NCBI GenBank assembly: GCA_947474365.1 | Contig: CANJIU010000019.1 | Span: 53,832 to 117,831, forward strand | From: Opitutia bacterium | GTDB taxonomy: Bacteria; Verrucomicrobiota; Verrucomicrobiia; Opitutales; Opitutaceae | Direction of reading: 5' to 3' | DNA: 64,000 bases | Part shown: piece by piece, positions 28,474 through 36,938 of the stretch | How the letters are laid out: each line of letters starts with the position of its first letter | Numbering within the stretch: position 1 is the stretch's first letter | Notes under the pieces: model-generated | What the model was told of the DNA's origin: nothing | Databases searched by the model: none | What the model saw: the letters and a program-made list of their open reading frames with translations, nothing else | Program-made: the position numbers and the translations under genes

Positions 28474-30552
28474 ATGCGTTATCCAGCATGCTTCACCGCC
28501 GGCGCAGTGGCGTTCCTGATCTCCCTCGGCTCGCTCTCCGGGCAGACGACCCGCCCGATCGAACTGGAGGATCTTTTCCGGCTCAAACGCGTCGGTGATC
28601 CGCAGATCGCTCCCGACGGCAAACACGTCGCCTACGTTGTCACCGAGGTGCTCAAGGACGAGAACCGCACCAACAGCGACATCTGGCTCGCGAACGCCGA
28701 TGGTTCGGGTGAGCCGCGCAAACTCACGAGCTCACCCAAGCATGACCGGCATCCGCGCTGGTCGCCCGATGGGAAATGGATCGCGTTTGAGTCCACGCGC
28801 GACGGCACGCCGCAGATTTTTCTGCTCGCGGCGGACGGTGGCGAGGCACGAAAGCTCACGACGCTGTCGACGGGCGCGGGGCAGCCGATGTGGGCGCCGG
28901 ACGGTAAATCGCTCGCGTTCGTCTCGGCGGTGTTCCCGGAGTTCTCCGACAAGCCGTTCAAGGAGTCGGACAAGCTGAATCAGGAAAAGCAGGACGCGCG
29001 GGACAAGTCGAAGGTGAAGGCCCGGATGATCGACAAGCTCCTTTTCCGTCACTGGGACGAGTGGGTCGACGACAAGCGGCAGCACATCTTTGTCGTGAAG
29101 GTGAAGCCAGACGGCAGCGCCGATGGCGATCCGCGCGACGTGACCCCAGGGGAAAACGACGGCGTGCCGACTTCGAGCACGTTTAGCGCCGGTGATGAGT
29201 TTGCGTTTTCACCGGACGGGAAGGAAATCGCGTTTTCTGCGCCGCCGCTGCCGATTCGCGAGCAGGCGTGGCGAACGAATCACGATGTTTGGACGGTGAA
29301 CCTCGCGACCGGCGAACGGAAGAATCTCACGGTGCAAAACCAGGGGGCCGACGGCTATCCGCGGTATTCACCGGACGGCAAACTCGTCGCCTATCGCGCC
29401 CAGGCGCGGGCGGGTTTCGAGGCCGACAAGTGGTCGCTGTGGGTGCTGACGCTCGCGACGGGTGAGCGCCGGAATCTTACGGCGAATTGGGATCGCTCGG
29501 TGGATGATTTTTCCTGGGCGGGGGCGAGCACACTGGTGGCCACCGCGCAGGAAGATGGCCGGCGGTCGCTGTGGCGCATCGGGCTTGGGGGTGAGCCGGT
29601 GGCGAAGCTTACGACGAGGGGCAGCGCGGGAGAGTCAAGTGTCGCACGGACTGGCGACTTCCTGGTTTTTACCGTGCATGGTTTTAATCGCCCGCCTGAG
29701 GTCGCTTCGATGGCGCTCGCCGGGGGCGAGGTGAAGGTGCTTACGCGCACGAATGCAGATCTCCTGGAGAAGATCACTATGACACCGCCGGAGAGCGTGA
29801 CCGTGAGTGGCGCGGGGGGCACGCCCGTGCAGATGTTCATCCTCAAGCCGCCTGGGTTTACGGAGGGAAAGAAGTACCCGCTCGTCTTCTGGGTGCACGG
29901 CGGACCGCAGAGCGCGTTTCTGGATTCGTGGTCGACGCGGTGGAATCCCAAGCTCTGGGCGGCGCAGGGCTACGTGATCGCGCTGCCGAATCCGCGTGGA
30001 TCGACGGGCTTTGGGCAGAAATTTACGGATGAGATTTCGCACGACTGGGGCGGGAAGGTGTTCGACGACCTGATGGCGTGTCTCGCGCATTTGGAAAAGC
30101 AGCCGTACATTGATACGACGCGCATGGCGTCAGCCGGGGCGAGTTACGGTGGGTACATGATGAACTGGTTTCAGGGGCACACGGACAAGTTCAAGACGCT
30201 CGTCACGCATTGTGGCGTCTATGATTTCGTGAGCATGTACGGGACGACGGAGGAGACGTGGTTCGACGAATGGGACCACGGCATCCCGTGGGAGAATCCG
30301 GAATTCGAAAAATGGTCGCCGCACAAGCACGCCGCGAAGTTCAAGACGCCGAACCTGATCATCCACAACGAACTCGATTTCCGCGTGCCGCTGAACCAGG
30401 GGCTCAGCCTCTTCACGACGCTGCAGCGCAAGGGCGTACCCTCAAAACTGCTCTACTTTCCCGACGAGGGTCACTGGGTGCTGAAGCCGCAGAACAGCGA
30501 GCTCTGGCACAAGACGGTCTTCGAGTGGCTGGGGGGATATTTGAAGAAATAG
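28474..30552 (+). CDS. Exported S9 prolyl oligopeptidase family peptidase
   Basis: A 692-residue protein with a signal peptide from ATG 28474 (YPACFTAGAVAFLISLGSL). Residues about 30-420 are a propeller of WD40-like PD40 repeats (SPDGKW, SPDGKEIAF and similar). The C-terminal alpha/beta hydrolase domain carries the nucleophile in GASYGGY, the aspartate in NELDFRVPLN, and the histidine in DEGHWVLK, so the catalytic triad is complete. HGGPQS forms the oxyanion region. The length matches dipeptidyl/acylaminoacyl peptidases of the S9C group. It should release dipeptides or acyl-amino acids in the periplasm. It lies 87 bp after the propeller gene. Confidence 0.9.
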   Translation: MRYPACFTAGAVAFLISLGSLSGQTTRPIELEDLFRLKRVGDPQIAPDGKHVAYVVTEVLKDENRTNSDIWLANADGSGEPRKLTSSPKHDRHPRWSPDGKWIAFESTRDGTPQIFLLAADGGEARKLTTLSTGAGQPMWAPDGKSLAFVSAVFPEFSDKPFKESDKLNQEKQDARDKSKVKARMIDKLLFRHWDEWVDDKRQHIFVVKVKPDGSADGDPRDVTPGENDGVPTSSTFSAGDEFAFSPDGKEIAFSAPPLPIREQAWRTNHDVWTVNLATGERKNLTVQNQGADGYPRYSPDGKLVAYRAQARAGFEADKWSLWVLTLATGERRNLTANWDRSVDDFSWAGASTLVATAQEDGRRSLWRIGLGGEPVAKLTTRGSAGESSVARTGDFLVFTVHGFNRPPEVASMALAGGEVKVLTRTNADLLEKITMTPPESVTVSGAGGTPVQMFILKPPGFTEGKKYPLVFWVHGGPQSAFLDSWSTRWNPKLWAAQGYVIALPNPRGSTGFGQKFTDEISHDWGGKVFDDLMACLAHLEKQPYIDTTRMASAGASYGGYMMNWFQGHTDKFKTLVTHCGVYDFVSMYGTTEETWFDEWDHGIPWENPEFEKWSPHKHAAKFKTPNLIIHNELDFRVPLNQGLSLFTTLQRKGVPSKLLYFPDEGHWVLKPQNSELWHKTVFEWLGGYLKK

Positions 30553-30640
30553 CGGTTCGTCGGAGTTCCGCGGCAATTTTCGGGGCTGAAGCTGGACCTC
30601 TCCTCCGACTCGCCATCACGTTTCGCGGTTGGTTGCCGCG

Positions 30641-31452
30641 ATGAAGATCGGCGGTCTGCCTCATTGGGCCTGGCGCCGTGTGTTCACAGCGGCTTTCCGG
30701 GAGCGGAATCGCTTTGCCGCCGCGAGCGCACTGCCGCGGGCGTTGATGAACGCGGACACGTTCGACAACGACAATCACGGTTGCGAGGCCCGACTCACCG
30801 CCAATGTGGGCGAGAGCCTGCGCCTGATTGTGAATTACTCCTACTCGCTGCAGGAGCGGACCAACGTCTACAAGCGCACCCGGCCGATGTTTGAGCAGTT
30901 GGATCAGTTCATCGCCGAGCTGCAGAAAGCCAGCCCGGGGTCGACGTCCTCAACGCCCGCGGCACGGTGGGGCAGAGCGTCAGGGACATTGTGGCGGCGA
31001 ACTGGGCTGATCTCGATGGGCGAACCCTCGACTCCGCGGGTGCTTACGGCAACCGCAACCACAAGGCCAATTTCTTTGCGAATTACATCTTCAAGGACGC
31101 CCGCTTCAGGGGCTGGTCTGTCGGCTTGGGCGGCCGCTACCTCAGCCCGATTGTGGCGGGGCGCGTCGTCACGGCTCCCGGAACCCCGCCGGCGAATTCC
31201 GCCGGGGCCAACGGCGTCGGTGTCAATGGCCCGGTGGTCTACGGTTCCGACAATCTCCGGTTCGACACCATGCTTCGCTACCAGACCCGCCTTGGCCGCA
31301 ACACCCGCCTGAGCCTGCAGCTCAATGTCCGCAACCTCCTCGACGACCACGCCATCGAGATCCGTCGCTACAAGACGGACGGGGGCACGCTCCAGAGCTT
31401 CGTGCTCACCGACCCACGCGAGTTCACACTCTCCACTACCCCGAGGTTTTGA
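30641..31452 (+). pseudogene. 3' remnant of a TonB-dependent receptor gene, frameshifted
   Basis: Only the last blade-forming part of an outer-membrane receptor survives. From about 30746 one frame reads NADTFDNDNHGCEARLTANV and NYSYSLQERTNVYKR, typical late beta-barrel strands. At about 30940 the protein-like reading moves to another frame and continues (DVLNARGTVGQS, then FFANYIFKDARFRGWSVGLG) to the terminal REFTLSTTPRF at 31452, the usual aromatic end of such receptors. Restoring one G in the GGGG run at 30937-30940 would join the frames. No plug domain or N-terminal barrel is present upstream, where the S9 peptidase gene sits. It is convergent with an intact receptor gene. Confidence 0.75.
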
Positions 31453-31527
31453 CCCGAAGAAGATGGCGCCGCTGCTCAGAGCGGAATGCCAGCCGGTCGA
31501 CCGGTGATGGCGTGGGGTGGCGGGTAA

Positions 31528-34494
31528 TCAGAACGTCACGCTGTACGTGCCGATCCACTGGCGACGGTCGCCGAGCGTGCCGGTGCCGTAGGTGTAGTAG
31601 CGGTCGAAGGCGTTCTTGACGTTGACGCCGAAGCGATGGCTGGTGCGTCCCGCCCGGGGGCGAAACGTGTAGCTGAGACCGAACTCCCAGACGTCGGAGG
31701 GATCGTTGAAGACGGAACCGCGGCCGTCGTCGACCGGTGTGGTGTACTTGTAGCTGGCGGCGGTCTGGCCATCTCCATCGATGAGGTAGTAACGAGTGCC
31801 GGCCGTCACGGCTTGGCTGGGAGTCCAGCGAACCCACCCCGCGGGGATCGCGAGCTGGCCGTTGGTGGTTGGAGTCCCTGCGACGTAGCCCTTGTTGACT
31901 TGGGTAATCCGGAGGCCGGAGCCGGCCGGATCGGCCGTGCCGCTGGCCAGCACGGTGTTGGCGCTCAGAATTGCGAGGCCGTCGGGCAGTTGGGGGAACG
32001 GCAGCGAGCCATTTGGAAGCGGCGTGTTGTAGATGATCGGCGTGAAGGTGCCGGCCACGCGGTACGGCGTGGTCGAAAGCACATTGCCGCTGCCCACGCT
32101 GAGCATCGACTTGCTCAGGGTGCGCACGCCGGCGGTAACGGACAGGCCGCGCAGGGGACCGGCGCGCACGGCGTAACGCGCGGCGACGCCGAGGTTGTCC
32201 TTCGGCGACTGGGGCGTCGTGGTGCCGAGCAGGTAGGGCAGCGAACTCCGGGTGTAGACGGCGTCATTATAGCCGTATCCACCGAGGACTTGCAGGGCGG
32301 AGGTGATCTGCAGATTGAAGTCCACTTCATATCCGCGCGACCGCTGGCGGCCGTTGGCGACATATTCGAGCTCGCCGTATTCGTTGGTGAACGCGTCGAG
32401 CTTGTTGCGGCGTTCGATGTCAAAGCGGCTGAGGCCGACGGTGAAACGTCCGTCAACCAGCGAGAGCCGGGCGCCGTACTCGAAGCCGCGGCCGGCCTCG
32501 TTCTCGAACACTTCGACCGCGCCCGTCGCCTTGTCGTACTTGTATTGAGGATTCGGATTGTAGGTGGAGGAGTGATTGGCGAACAGCACCAGGCTGGAGT
32601 TGACGTTGAAGGTGAGGCCGCTCTGGTGAGTGAAGGCGTCGTTGTTCCACCGAACCGTATCGCCGGTGTTCTCGCGATCCTGCACCTTGTTGCGCATCCG
32701 GTCGTACCGGACGCCGCCGAAGGCGAGCAGGCGGCCGCGGAAAAAGCTCGCGCGTTCGCTCACGAAAAATCCCAGGTCGGCGTTGGCCGCCTCCACGTTG
32801 CCGTTCTTTTCGGTGTAGAGCTCGGGGTAGCGCTGGTAGGTCGGGAAGTAGTAGTTGTAGTCGGTGTACGGGTAGGGAATGGCGCCGTTGGAGAGCGCGG
32901 TCGGGCCGAGGATGAAGACGAAGGGATATTTCACCTGGCCTTGCGGCGAACGGTTGTCGGTGACGGTGTAATTGTCGCGGAGCACGCTGGTGCCGGTGGG
33001 CGCCGTGATGGTGCGCAGCGACCAGTCCCGCTTGCGCACCCCGGCGTAGTCGATCGTGAAGAGGAGCTTGTGGCCGACCGGGCCCGTGTCGAAGGCGGCG
33101 AGGGTGTCGAGCTGGGCGGTGTGGCCGTTCTGATCGTTGACGGCGTAGGCCGGACCGTTGACGCCGTACTTGCCGTCCGGGTACGCCAGCTCGTCAAACG
33201 TCGGTTGCAGGTTGTTGTTGCTCTGGCGGTGGCGGGTGCGGTTGTAGGCGTCGAAGGTGAAGCGGCTGCTGAAGACGCGGTTGAAGCGGCGGTCCGCGGT
33301 GAGCGTGGCGCTGGTCAGGTTAGACTGGTCGTCGCCGAGGGTGCCGTCGGGTCGGAGGAGCGCGAGGCGGTGATCCGGCGGGGCCCACCCGGAACTGGGC
33401 AGATTCAGCTGGCTGTTGAGGCTGAGGCCGGTGCCGTTGGCCGGGCTCACGTAGCCGGCGGTCTGCGTCGCCCGATAATAGGCGGTGTAGGCGGCGTAGT
33501 CGTCGGGATTCTGGAAATAGCGCCCGACGATCGCGGGATTGGGCAGCGGCGTTACGACGGTGTTGGTGGTGACGCCGAGGGCGATGGGCTGGCGGCTCGC
33601 CGTCGGCCGGACTGCGACGGGAATGGAGAAGCTGTAATAGACCGGCTTGCCGTTGACGTCGGTAACCGGCGTGAAGTTGGTGTTGCCAAAGGCCGTGGTC
33701 GACAGGCTGGGCGCGCCGCCGGTGACCTTGGTGTACGGGACGCGCACCGGGTCGCGATTGTTCGTTTCGTTGCGGTCCAGTTTGACGAGGATTGAGGTCG
33801 CTTCGTCGGGGCGGAACTGCAGGACGCCCGAGGCGTAGCGTGTTTCGCGGCGCGCGAAGGCCTGGTCGAACGTGCGCGATTGGTGGGAGACGTCGATCCG
33901 GTGGAGCACCTGGCTGCCGCCGATGGGGCCGGTGGAGGAGGCGGTAGCGCGGATGGTGTCGTTGCTGCCGAAGGCCAGCTCAACCCGGTGCTCCGGCCGG
34001 GCCCTGGGCCTCTTGGTCAGGTAGTTCACCACGCCGCCCGGCAGCACCTGGCCGTAGATGGACGCCGCCGGCCCCTTGATCACCTCGACGCGATCGGTGT
34101 TGACGATGCTGATACTGCCGAGGCGGCGAAAACCATCGACGAACGGCGTGCTCGAAAAACCGCGGAGCTGAAACTGGCCCTGCGAGCTGGAGGGCGAGAT
34201 GTTGCTCACGAAGGCGAGCTGATCAGTCATCTCGAACGCGGCGAAATCCGTCATGAATTCCGCCGTCACGACGTTTACCTGAAACGGGAGGTCCTTCAGC
34301 TTGGCGGCGACGCGGGTGCCGGTGACGGATTCGGCGGCGATGTAGTCGTTGGCGGGGGTGGCGGAGACCTCGAAGGCCGACATGCTGACGACCTCGTTGG
34401 GCGGCCGGGGTGCCGCCGGTTGCGCGCGCGCCGTCAGGGTGACGAGGGAGAGCAGTGCGATCGACCGAAGGGCGGCGGGAGAAACGGAGGGCAT
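31528..34494 (-). CDS. TonB-dependent siderophore-type outer-membrane receptor
   Basis: A 988-residue receptor. The start at 34494 gives a signal peptide (ALRSIALLSLVTLTARA), and the frame is open upstream but overlaps the divergent regulator region. The plug domain is at about residues 40-200 (LKDLPFQVNVVTAEF, FQLRGFSSTPFVDGF, RVEVIKGPAASIYGQVLPGG), characteristic of FhuA/FpvA-like siderophore receptors. A 22-strand barrel follows to the final YSVTF. The carboxy-terminal phenylalanine is the barrel assembly signal. The ligand is presumably a ferric siderophore, by family. The divergent gene encodes a ribbon-helix-helix protein that may control it. I see no ExbB/TonB genes nearby. Confidence 0.92.
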   Translation of the reverse strand: MPSVSPAALRSIALLSLVTLTARAQPAAPRPPNEVVSMSAFEVSATPANDYIAAESVTGTRVAAKLKDLPFQVNVVTAEFMTDFAAFEMTDQLAFVSNISPSSSQGQFQLRGFSSTPFVDGFRRLGSISIVNTDRVEVIKGPAASIYGQVLPGGVVNYLTKRPRARPEHRVELAFGSNDTIRATASSTGPIGGSQVLHRIDVSHQSRTFDQAFARRETRYASGVLQFRPDEATSILVKLDRNETNNRDPVRVPYTKVTGGAPSLSTTAFGNTNFTPVTDVNGKPVYYSFSIPVAVRPTASRQPIALGVTTNTVVTPLPNPAIVGRYFQNPDDYAAYTAYYRATQTAGYVSPANGTGLSLNSQLNLPSSGWAPPDHRLALLRPDGTLGDDQSNLTSATLTADRRFNRVFSSRFTFDAYNRTRHRQSNNNLQPTFDELAYPDGKYGVNGPAYAVNDQNGHTAQLDTLAAFDTGPVGHKLLFTIDYAGVRKRDWSLRTITAPTGTSVLRDNYTVTDNRSPQGQVKYPFVFILGPTALSNGAIPYPYTDYNYYFPTYQRYPELYTEKNGNVEAANADLGFFVSERASFFRGRLLAFGGVRYDRMRNKVQDRENTGDTVRWNNDAFTHQSGLTFNVNSSLVLFANHSSTYNPNPQYKYDKATGAVEVFENEAGRGFEYGARLSLVDGRFTVGLSRFDIERRNKLDAFTNEYGELEYVANGRQRSRGYEVDFNLQITSALQVLGGYGYNDAVYTRSSLPYLLGTTTPQSPKDNLGVAARYAVRAGPLRGLSVTAGVRTLSKSMLSVGSGNVLSTTPYRVAGTFTPIIYNTPLPNGSLPFPQLPDGLAILSANTVLASGTADPAGSGLRITQVNKGYVAGTPTTNGQLAIPAGWVRWTPSQAVTAGTRYYLIDGDGQTAASYKYTTPVDDGRGSVFNDPSDVWEFGLSYTFRPRAGRTSHRFGVNVKNAFDRYYTYGTGTLGDRRQWIGTYSVTF

Positions 34495-34648
34495 GAAATT
34501 CGGGAGGTTATTGGCGGGAAACTCGATCTTTAGAGGAATTGGATCCGGACGTGTTATCAGGGAGAGTGAGGGGCGGCAACGGAATCGGACCGTTGTAATC
34601 AAATCGCAACTATCTCCGGCGTTGCCCTGCCGCCCGAAACGGTCCTTG
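34495..34648. promoter_or_regulatory. Divergent control region between receptor and RHH genes, with inverted repeat
   Basis: This 154-bp gap separates two outward-facing genes. It contains the inverted repeat CAACGG (34577-34582), a 7-bp spacer, and CCGTTG (34590-34595). A short symmetric site like this fits a ribbon-helix-helix operator. The assignment is inference from position, and no clear sigma-70 hexamers stand out. Confidence 0.4.
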
Positions 34649-34963
34649 ATGATGTTCCTGATGCCGACCTCCAAACCCGCTGCTCCGCTTACCTTCGACC
34701 TTCCGGTGTCGCTCATCGCCAAGATTGAGAACATCCGTTCCGACCATGACCTCGGCTCCGCCAGCGAGGTGGTCCGCATGGCGCTCGCGAAGTTCGACCT
34801 CGACGGCTTCACGTCAGACGTAGAGGAGCATACCCAGATTTCCGTGCGGATTGACGCCGCCACGCGCAAGGGACTGAAGCGGGCCGCAAAGGCGAAGGAC
34901 GTGAGTGTCGGTGCCATCGTTCGCGCGGCGTTGGAAGCAGTGCCGGCAAAGAAGAAGCGTTGA
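34649..34963 (+). CDS. Tandem ribbon-helix-helix DNA-binding protein
   Basis: A protein of about 100-104 residues. ATG codons at 34649, 34652 and 34661 are all possible starts. It holds two ribbon-helix-helix-like units in one chain. The first has the strand LTFDLPVSL, then helices around KIENIRSDHD and SASEVVRMALAKF. The second has the strand TQISVRIDAA, then RKGLKRAAKAKD and VGAIVRAALEAV. RHH proteins normally dimerise to form the DNA-binding sheet, so two units suggest a fold-back or pseudodimer. It is transcribed divergently from the TonB receptor and may repress it. No toxin gene follows, which argues against a toxin-antitoxin role. Confidence 0.65.
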   Translation: MMFLMPTSKPAAPLTFDLPVSLIAKIENIRSDHDLGSASEVVRMALAKFDLDGFTSDVEEHTQISVRIDAATRKGLKRAAKAKDVSVGAIVRAALEAVPAKKKR

Positions 34964-35338
34964 AGGGATCGAGGAGCGGGCGCCGTGGTTTTAAGCGGAC
35001 TCGCTGCCGGGGTGGATTCCCGTGTTCCAATTAACACCGCTATTGGGACCAACCGTCGCTGGGGTGTTTTCGAGCAGGGGTGTTAATCCTGGCCGGGGTG
35101 CGTTTCAGAAACAGACAAAATTGGCGGGGACGCCTGCTTCTGGCGGGGACGCCTTGCGTGGCCGAGGTGAGTCTTGTCCATCCCGCTCCACCTCCGTCTC
35201 TGCGAGCGCATCATTGGCGGCGAAGACGAGGGGAACGCCTGCAACTTCTGACGCGTGTCGGTCAGGTTTGCCTCCGGCGGTTCTGGAGGCGGCGGTGCGC
35301 ACCGGAATATCCGGGCGGGACCTTGGCTTTGTCGAAAA
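34964..35338. other. Intergenic stretch without a credible gene
   Basis: In this 375-bp region the open frames on both strands are short and show no family-like sequence. It contains two copies of a 14-bp direct repeat (TGGCGGGGACGCCT at 35122-35135 and 35141-35154). The composition is less biased than in flanking genes. It is probably decayed DNA next to two gene remnants. Confidence 0.5.
35122..35154. repeat. Two direct copies of TGGCGGGGACGCCT
   Basis: Identical 14-mers start at 35122 and 35141, 19 bp apart. The core GGCGGGGACGCC is partly symmetric (GGCG...CGCC). It is a short dispersed-repeat candidate unrelated in sequence to the 57-bp palindrome. Confidence 0.5.
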
Positions 35339-35557
35339 CTATTTCGCCACGGGGACGTGCGCGGCACGGCGGAGCAATTCGCTTTTGGAAATGGCGAGCG
35401 GTTGGGCGAGTTTGTTGAGCCGAACGACCTCCGTTTGTGAGAGTGTAGTCACGCGCTCGGTCCCGTCGCGGTCGACCCACTTCACGTGATGGTGCTTCTG
35501 GCGGGCGGCTTTGACGAGGTCGCGCAGGAAGGCTTGGTCGTCTTCAGGTAATTCCAT
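35339..35557 (-). CDS. Small hypothetical protein (72 aa)
   Basis: Started at 35557 (MELPEDDQAFLRDLV), 72 residues. The frame extends 18 codons upstream without protein-like content. The sequence is charged and helical, with a histidine run (KHHHVKW) in the middle and a C-terminal basic helix (SKSELLRRAAHVPVAK). No family recognised. It could bind nucleic acid, from the basic ends alone. Codon bias looks coding (GC-rich third positions). The gene stands alone in a degraded stretch, so it may be a leftover of a larger element. Confidence 0.5.
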   Translation of the reverse strand: MELPEDDQAFLRDLVKAARQKHHHVKWVDRDGTERVTTLSQTEVVRLNKLAQPLAISKSELLRRAAHVPVAK

Positions 35558-35595
35558 AGTCCACACGAAGGGTGTGGCGACGCGGGAGGTCAATA

Positions 35596-35798
35596 CCGTC
35601 CCCACGCTCATGCGGAACGGTCGTTACGCTTTCGTGCGTCCGGTGGAGCAGTGCCTGCTGCCGTTGCTCCGACTGCTCGGCGCGCCGCCCACACACAAAC
35701 GCCCCGTCTTGTTTGATACCGGACATGCCTTGAGGCCGGGACAGGTAGCCAGCGAAGTAGATGTCTGGCTCAATCGGTGTCTCGGGATGGTGAAGTGA
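35596..35798 (+). pseudogene. 3' fragment of a kinase / alpha-beta hydrolase fusion gene
   Basis: The reading beginning around 35596 gives MRNGRYAFVRPVE, then LLRLLGAPPTHKRPVLFDTG and EVDVWLNRCLG before a stop. This matches what I know of the C-terminal end of Ser/Thr kinases with a C-terminal esterase-like domain in this phylum, where the late aspartate and histidine appear as NGRYD and D-x-GH before a W-L-D-R-Y-L-G tail. Only about 65 residues remain. The aspartate after NGRY is alanine here, and the upstream DNA codes for a different gene on the other strand. It is a decayed relic, recognised from memory of the family. Confidence 0.55.
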
Positions 35799-35879
35799 CG
35801 AGGGTGACGTCCTTGAGCGTCGTGTCGGCCCGCGGTGTGGCTCACCGCAATGCCAGCCTTTGGTCGCGGCGAGACGGAC

Positions 35880-36938
35880 TTACTGCGGAATCGGCGGATG
35901 CCCGGGAGGGAGGGTGCGGTTCGCCAGCGGAAGCACGCGCACGTAGTCGGCGGGCGGCCGGCCGACCTCGCGCAGGTCCGCGTGGGAAATTGTGATCTCG
36001 CGAGTGGCGGCCTTCTCCGAAGCCGTGAGTTGCCCATCGCCGCTTTCGCTGATCAGAACGAGTCGTTCCACGGTGTCGGGATCACGGCGGCGGACACGCG
36101 CGGCGGTACCGAGGCCGTAGCGCATGTGCCCGGCGCCGAGCACGACGAACGCGGTGCGTAGCTTGTCGGGAGCGGTCTCGACGCGACGCGCAATCACGAT
36201 GTTTGCGGCCATCGTTTCGTCCCGGGAAACCTGGGCCTCGAAAACTGGTCCCAGTCGCGTTGGGTCCAACGCCATGTGCTTGGCGAGTTCCCGGTTAGTC
36301 AATTGCTCGTACGCGGGATCTTCGGTCACGATTTCAGCCGGGAGTTGGGCGCGTTGCGCGGGAGCGAGCCGATCGATGCCGCCACCGCGGCTGACGGCCC
36401 GAATCACGTCGGGAGGAGCGTTGAGGGCGCGGATCGGAATCTGATGCTGGTGGGCGAATTCAACGAGCGCACGATAGTCGGCGTAGTTGCGCCACTTCTT
36501 CGCCCAGTCGATTTCCCGGACGAGGGCGTCGTAGTCGATTTCACGTCGGTGGTAACGATCGACCACGGGTTGATCGCTCGCCTCCAGCTGCTCAAGACAG
36601 AGGACGAGCGGCACCTTGCGCATGAACATTTCCTGCAGGATTCGCAGTTGCACGGCGTGGTGGCGCTGAATCGTGTGCGCCTCACCGACGTAAATCACCC
36701 CGGCCTCGGCCAGGTCGGCGAAGACTTCGGCGTCCGTCGCTTCGTCGCCGCTCACCGCGTCGATCCATAGCTCGCCGGCGGCCTTTCCGTGGGTGGATCC
36801 GAGATGCGGCATGGTCGAGCAGGATGAGAGCAGAGGGAGAATCAGGCTGCTGAAGATTGCGGCCAAAGCGCCCCAACTGCCCGGACGTTCCTGCCGGCCG
36901 GGTCCGGCCGGCTGCGCTCGCGAAGGGCCGCGGGTCAC
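35880..36938 (-). CDS. ChaN-like lipoprotein (haem-binding uptake / Tiki-type domain)
   Basis: A 352-residue lipoprotein. GTG 36938 is chosen because it overlaps the TGA of the cyclase gene (GTGA, 36935-36938), giving a 40-residue lipoprotein signal with lipobox LLSSC. The mature part is the ChaN-like domain: YVGEAHTIQRHH (GExH motif) near residue 85 and FVVLGAGHMRYGLG near residue 270, as expected for this family, where members bind haem or act as metalloproteases. It is probably anchored in the outer or inner membrane facing the periplasm. Coupling to the FHA-cyclase gene suggests joint expression, though a functional link is unclear. Confidence 0.8.
   Translation of the reverse strand: MTRGPSRAQPAGPGRQERPGSWGALAAIFSSLILPLLSSCSTMPHLGSTHGKAAGELWIDAVSGDEATDAEVFADLAEAGVIYVGEAHTIQRHHAVQLRILQEMFMRKVPLVLCLEQLEASDQPVVDRYHRREIDYDALVREIDWAKKWRNYADYRALVEFAHQHQIPIRALNAPPDVIRAVSRGGGIDRLAPAQRAQLPAEIVTEDPAYEQLTNRELAKHMALDPTRLGPVFEAQVSRDETMAANIVIARRVETAPDKLRTAFVVLGAGHMRYGLGTAARVRRRDPDTVERLVLISESGDGQLTASEKAATREITISHADLREVGRPPADYVRVLPLANRTLPPGHPPIPQ

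Noticed and set aside
26740..28626. Long minus-strand frame across the PQQ-like gene
   Set aside because: It runs over two gene borders of the plus strand and has shadow-like composition.
31636..33795. Valine/glycine-rich plus-strand frame opposite the TonB receptor
   Set aside because: Composition is the mirror of receptor codons; no domain seen.
34964..35338. Several short frames on both strands
   Set aside because: All are mutually overlapping, rich in Arg/Pro/Ser, and without family features.
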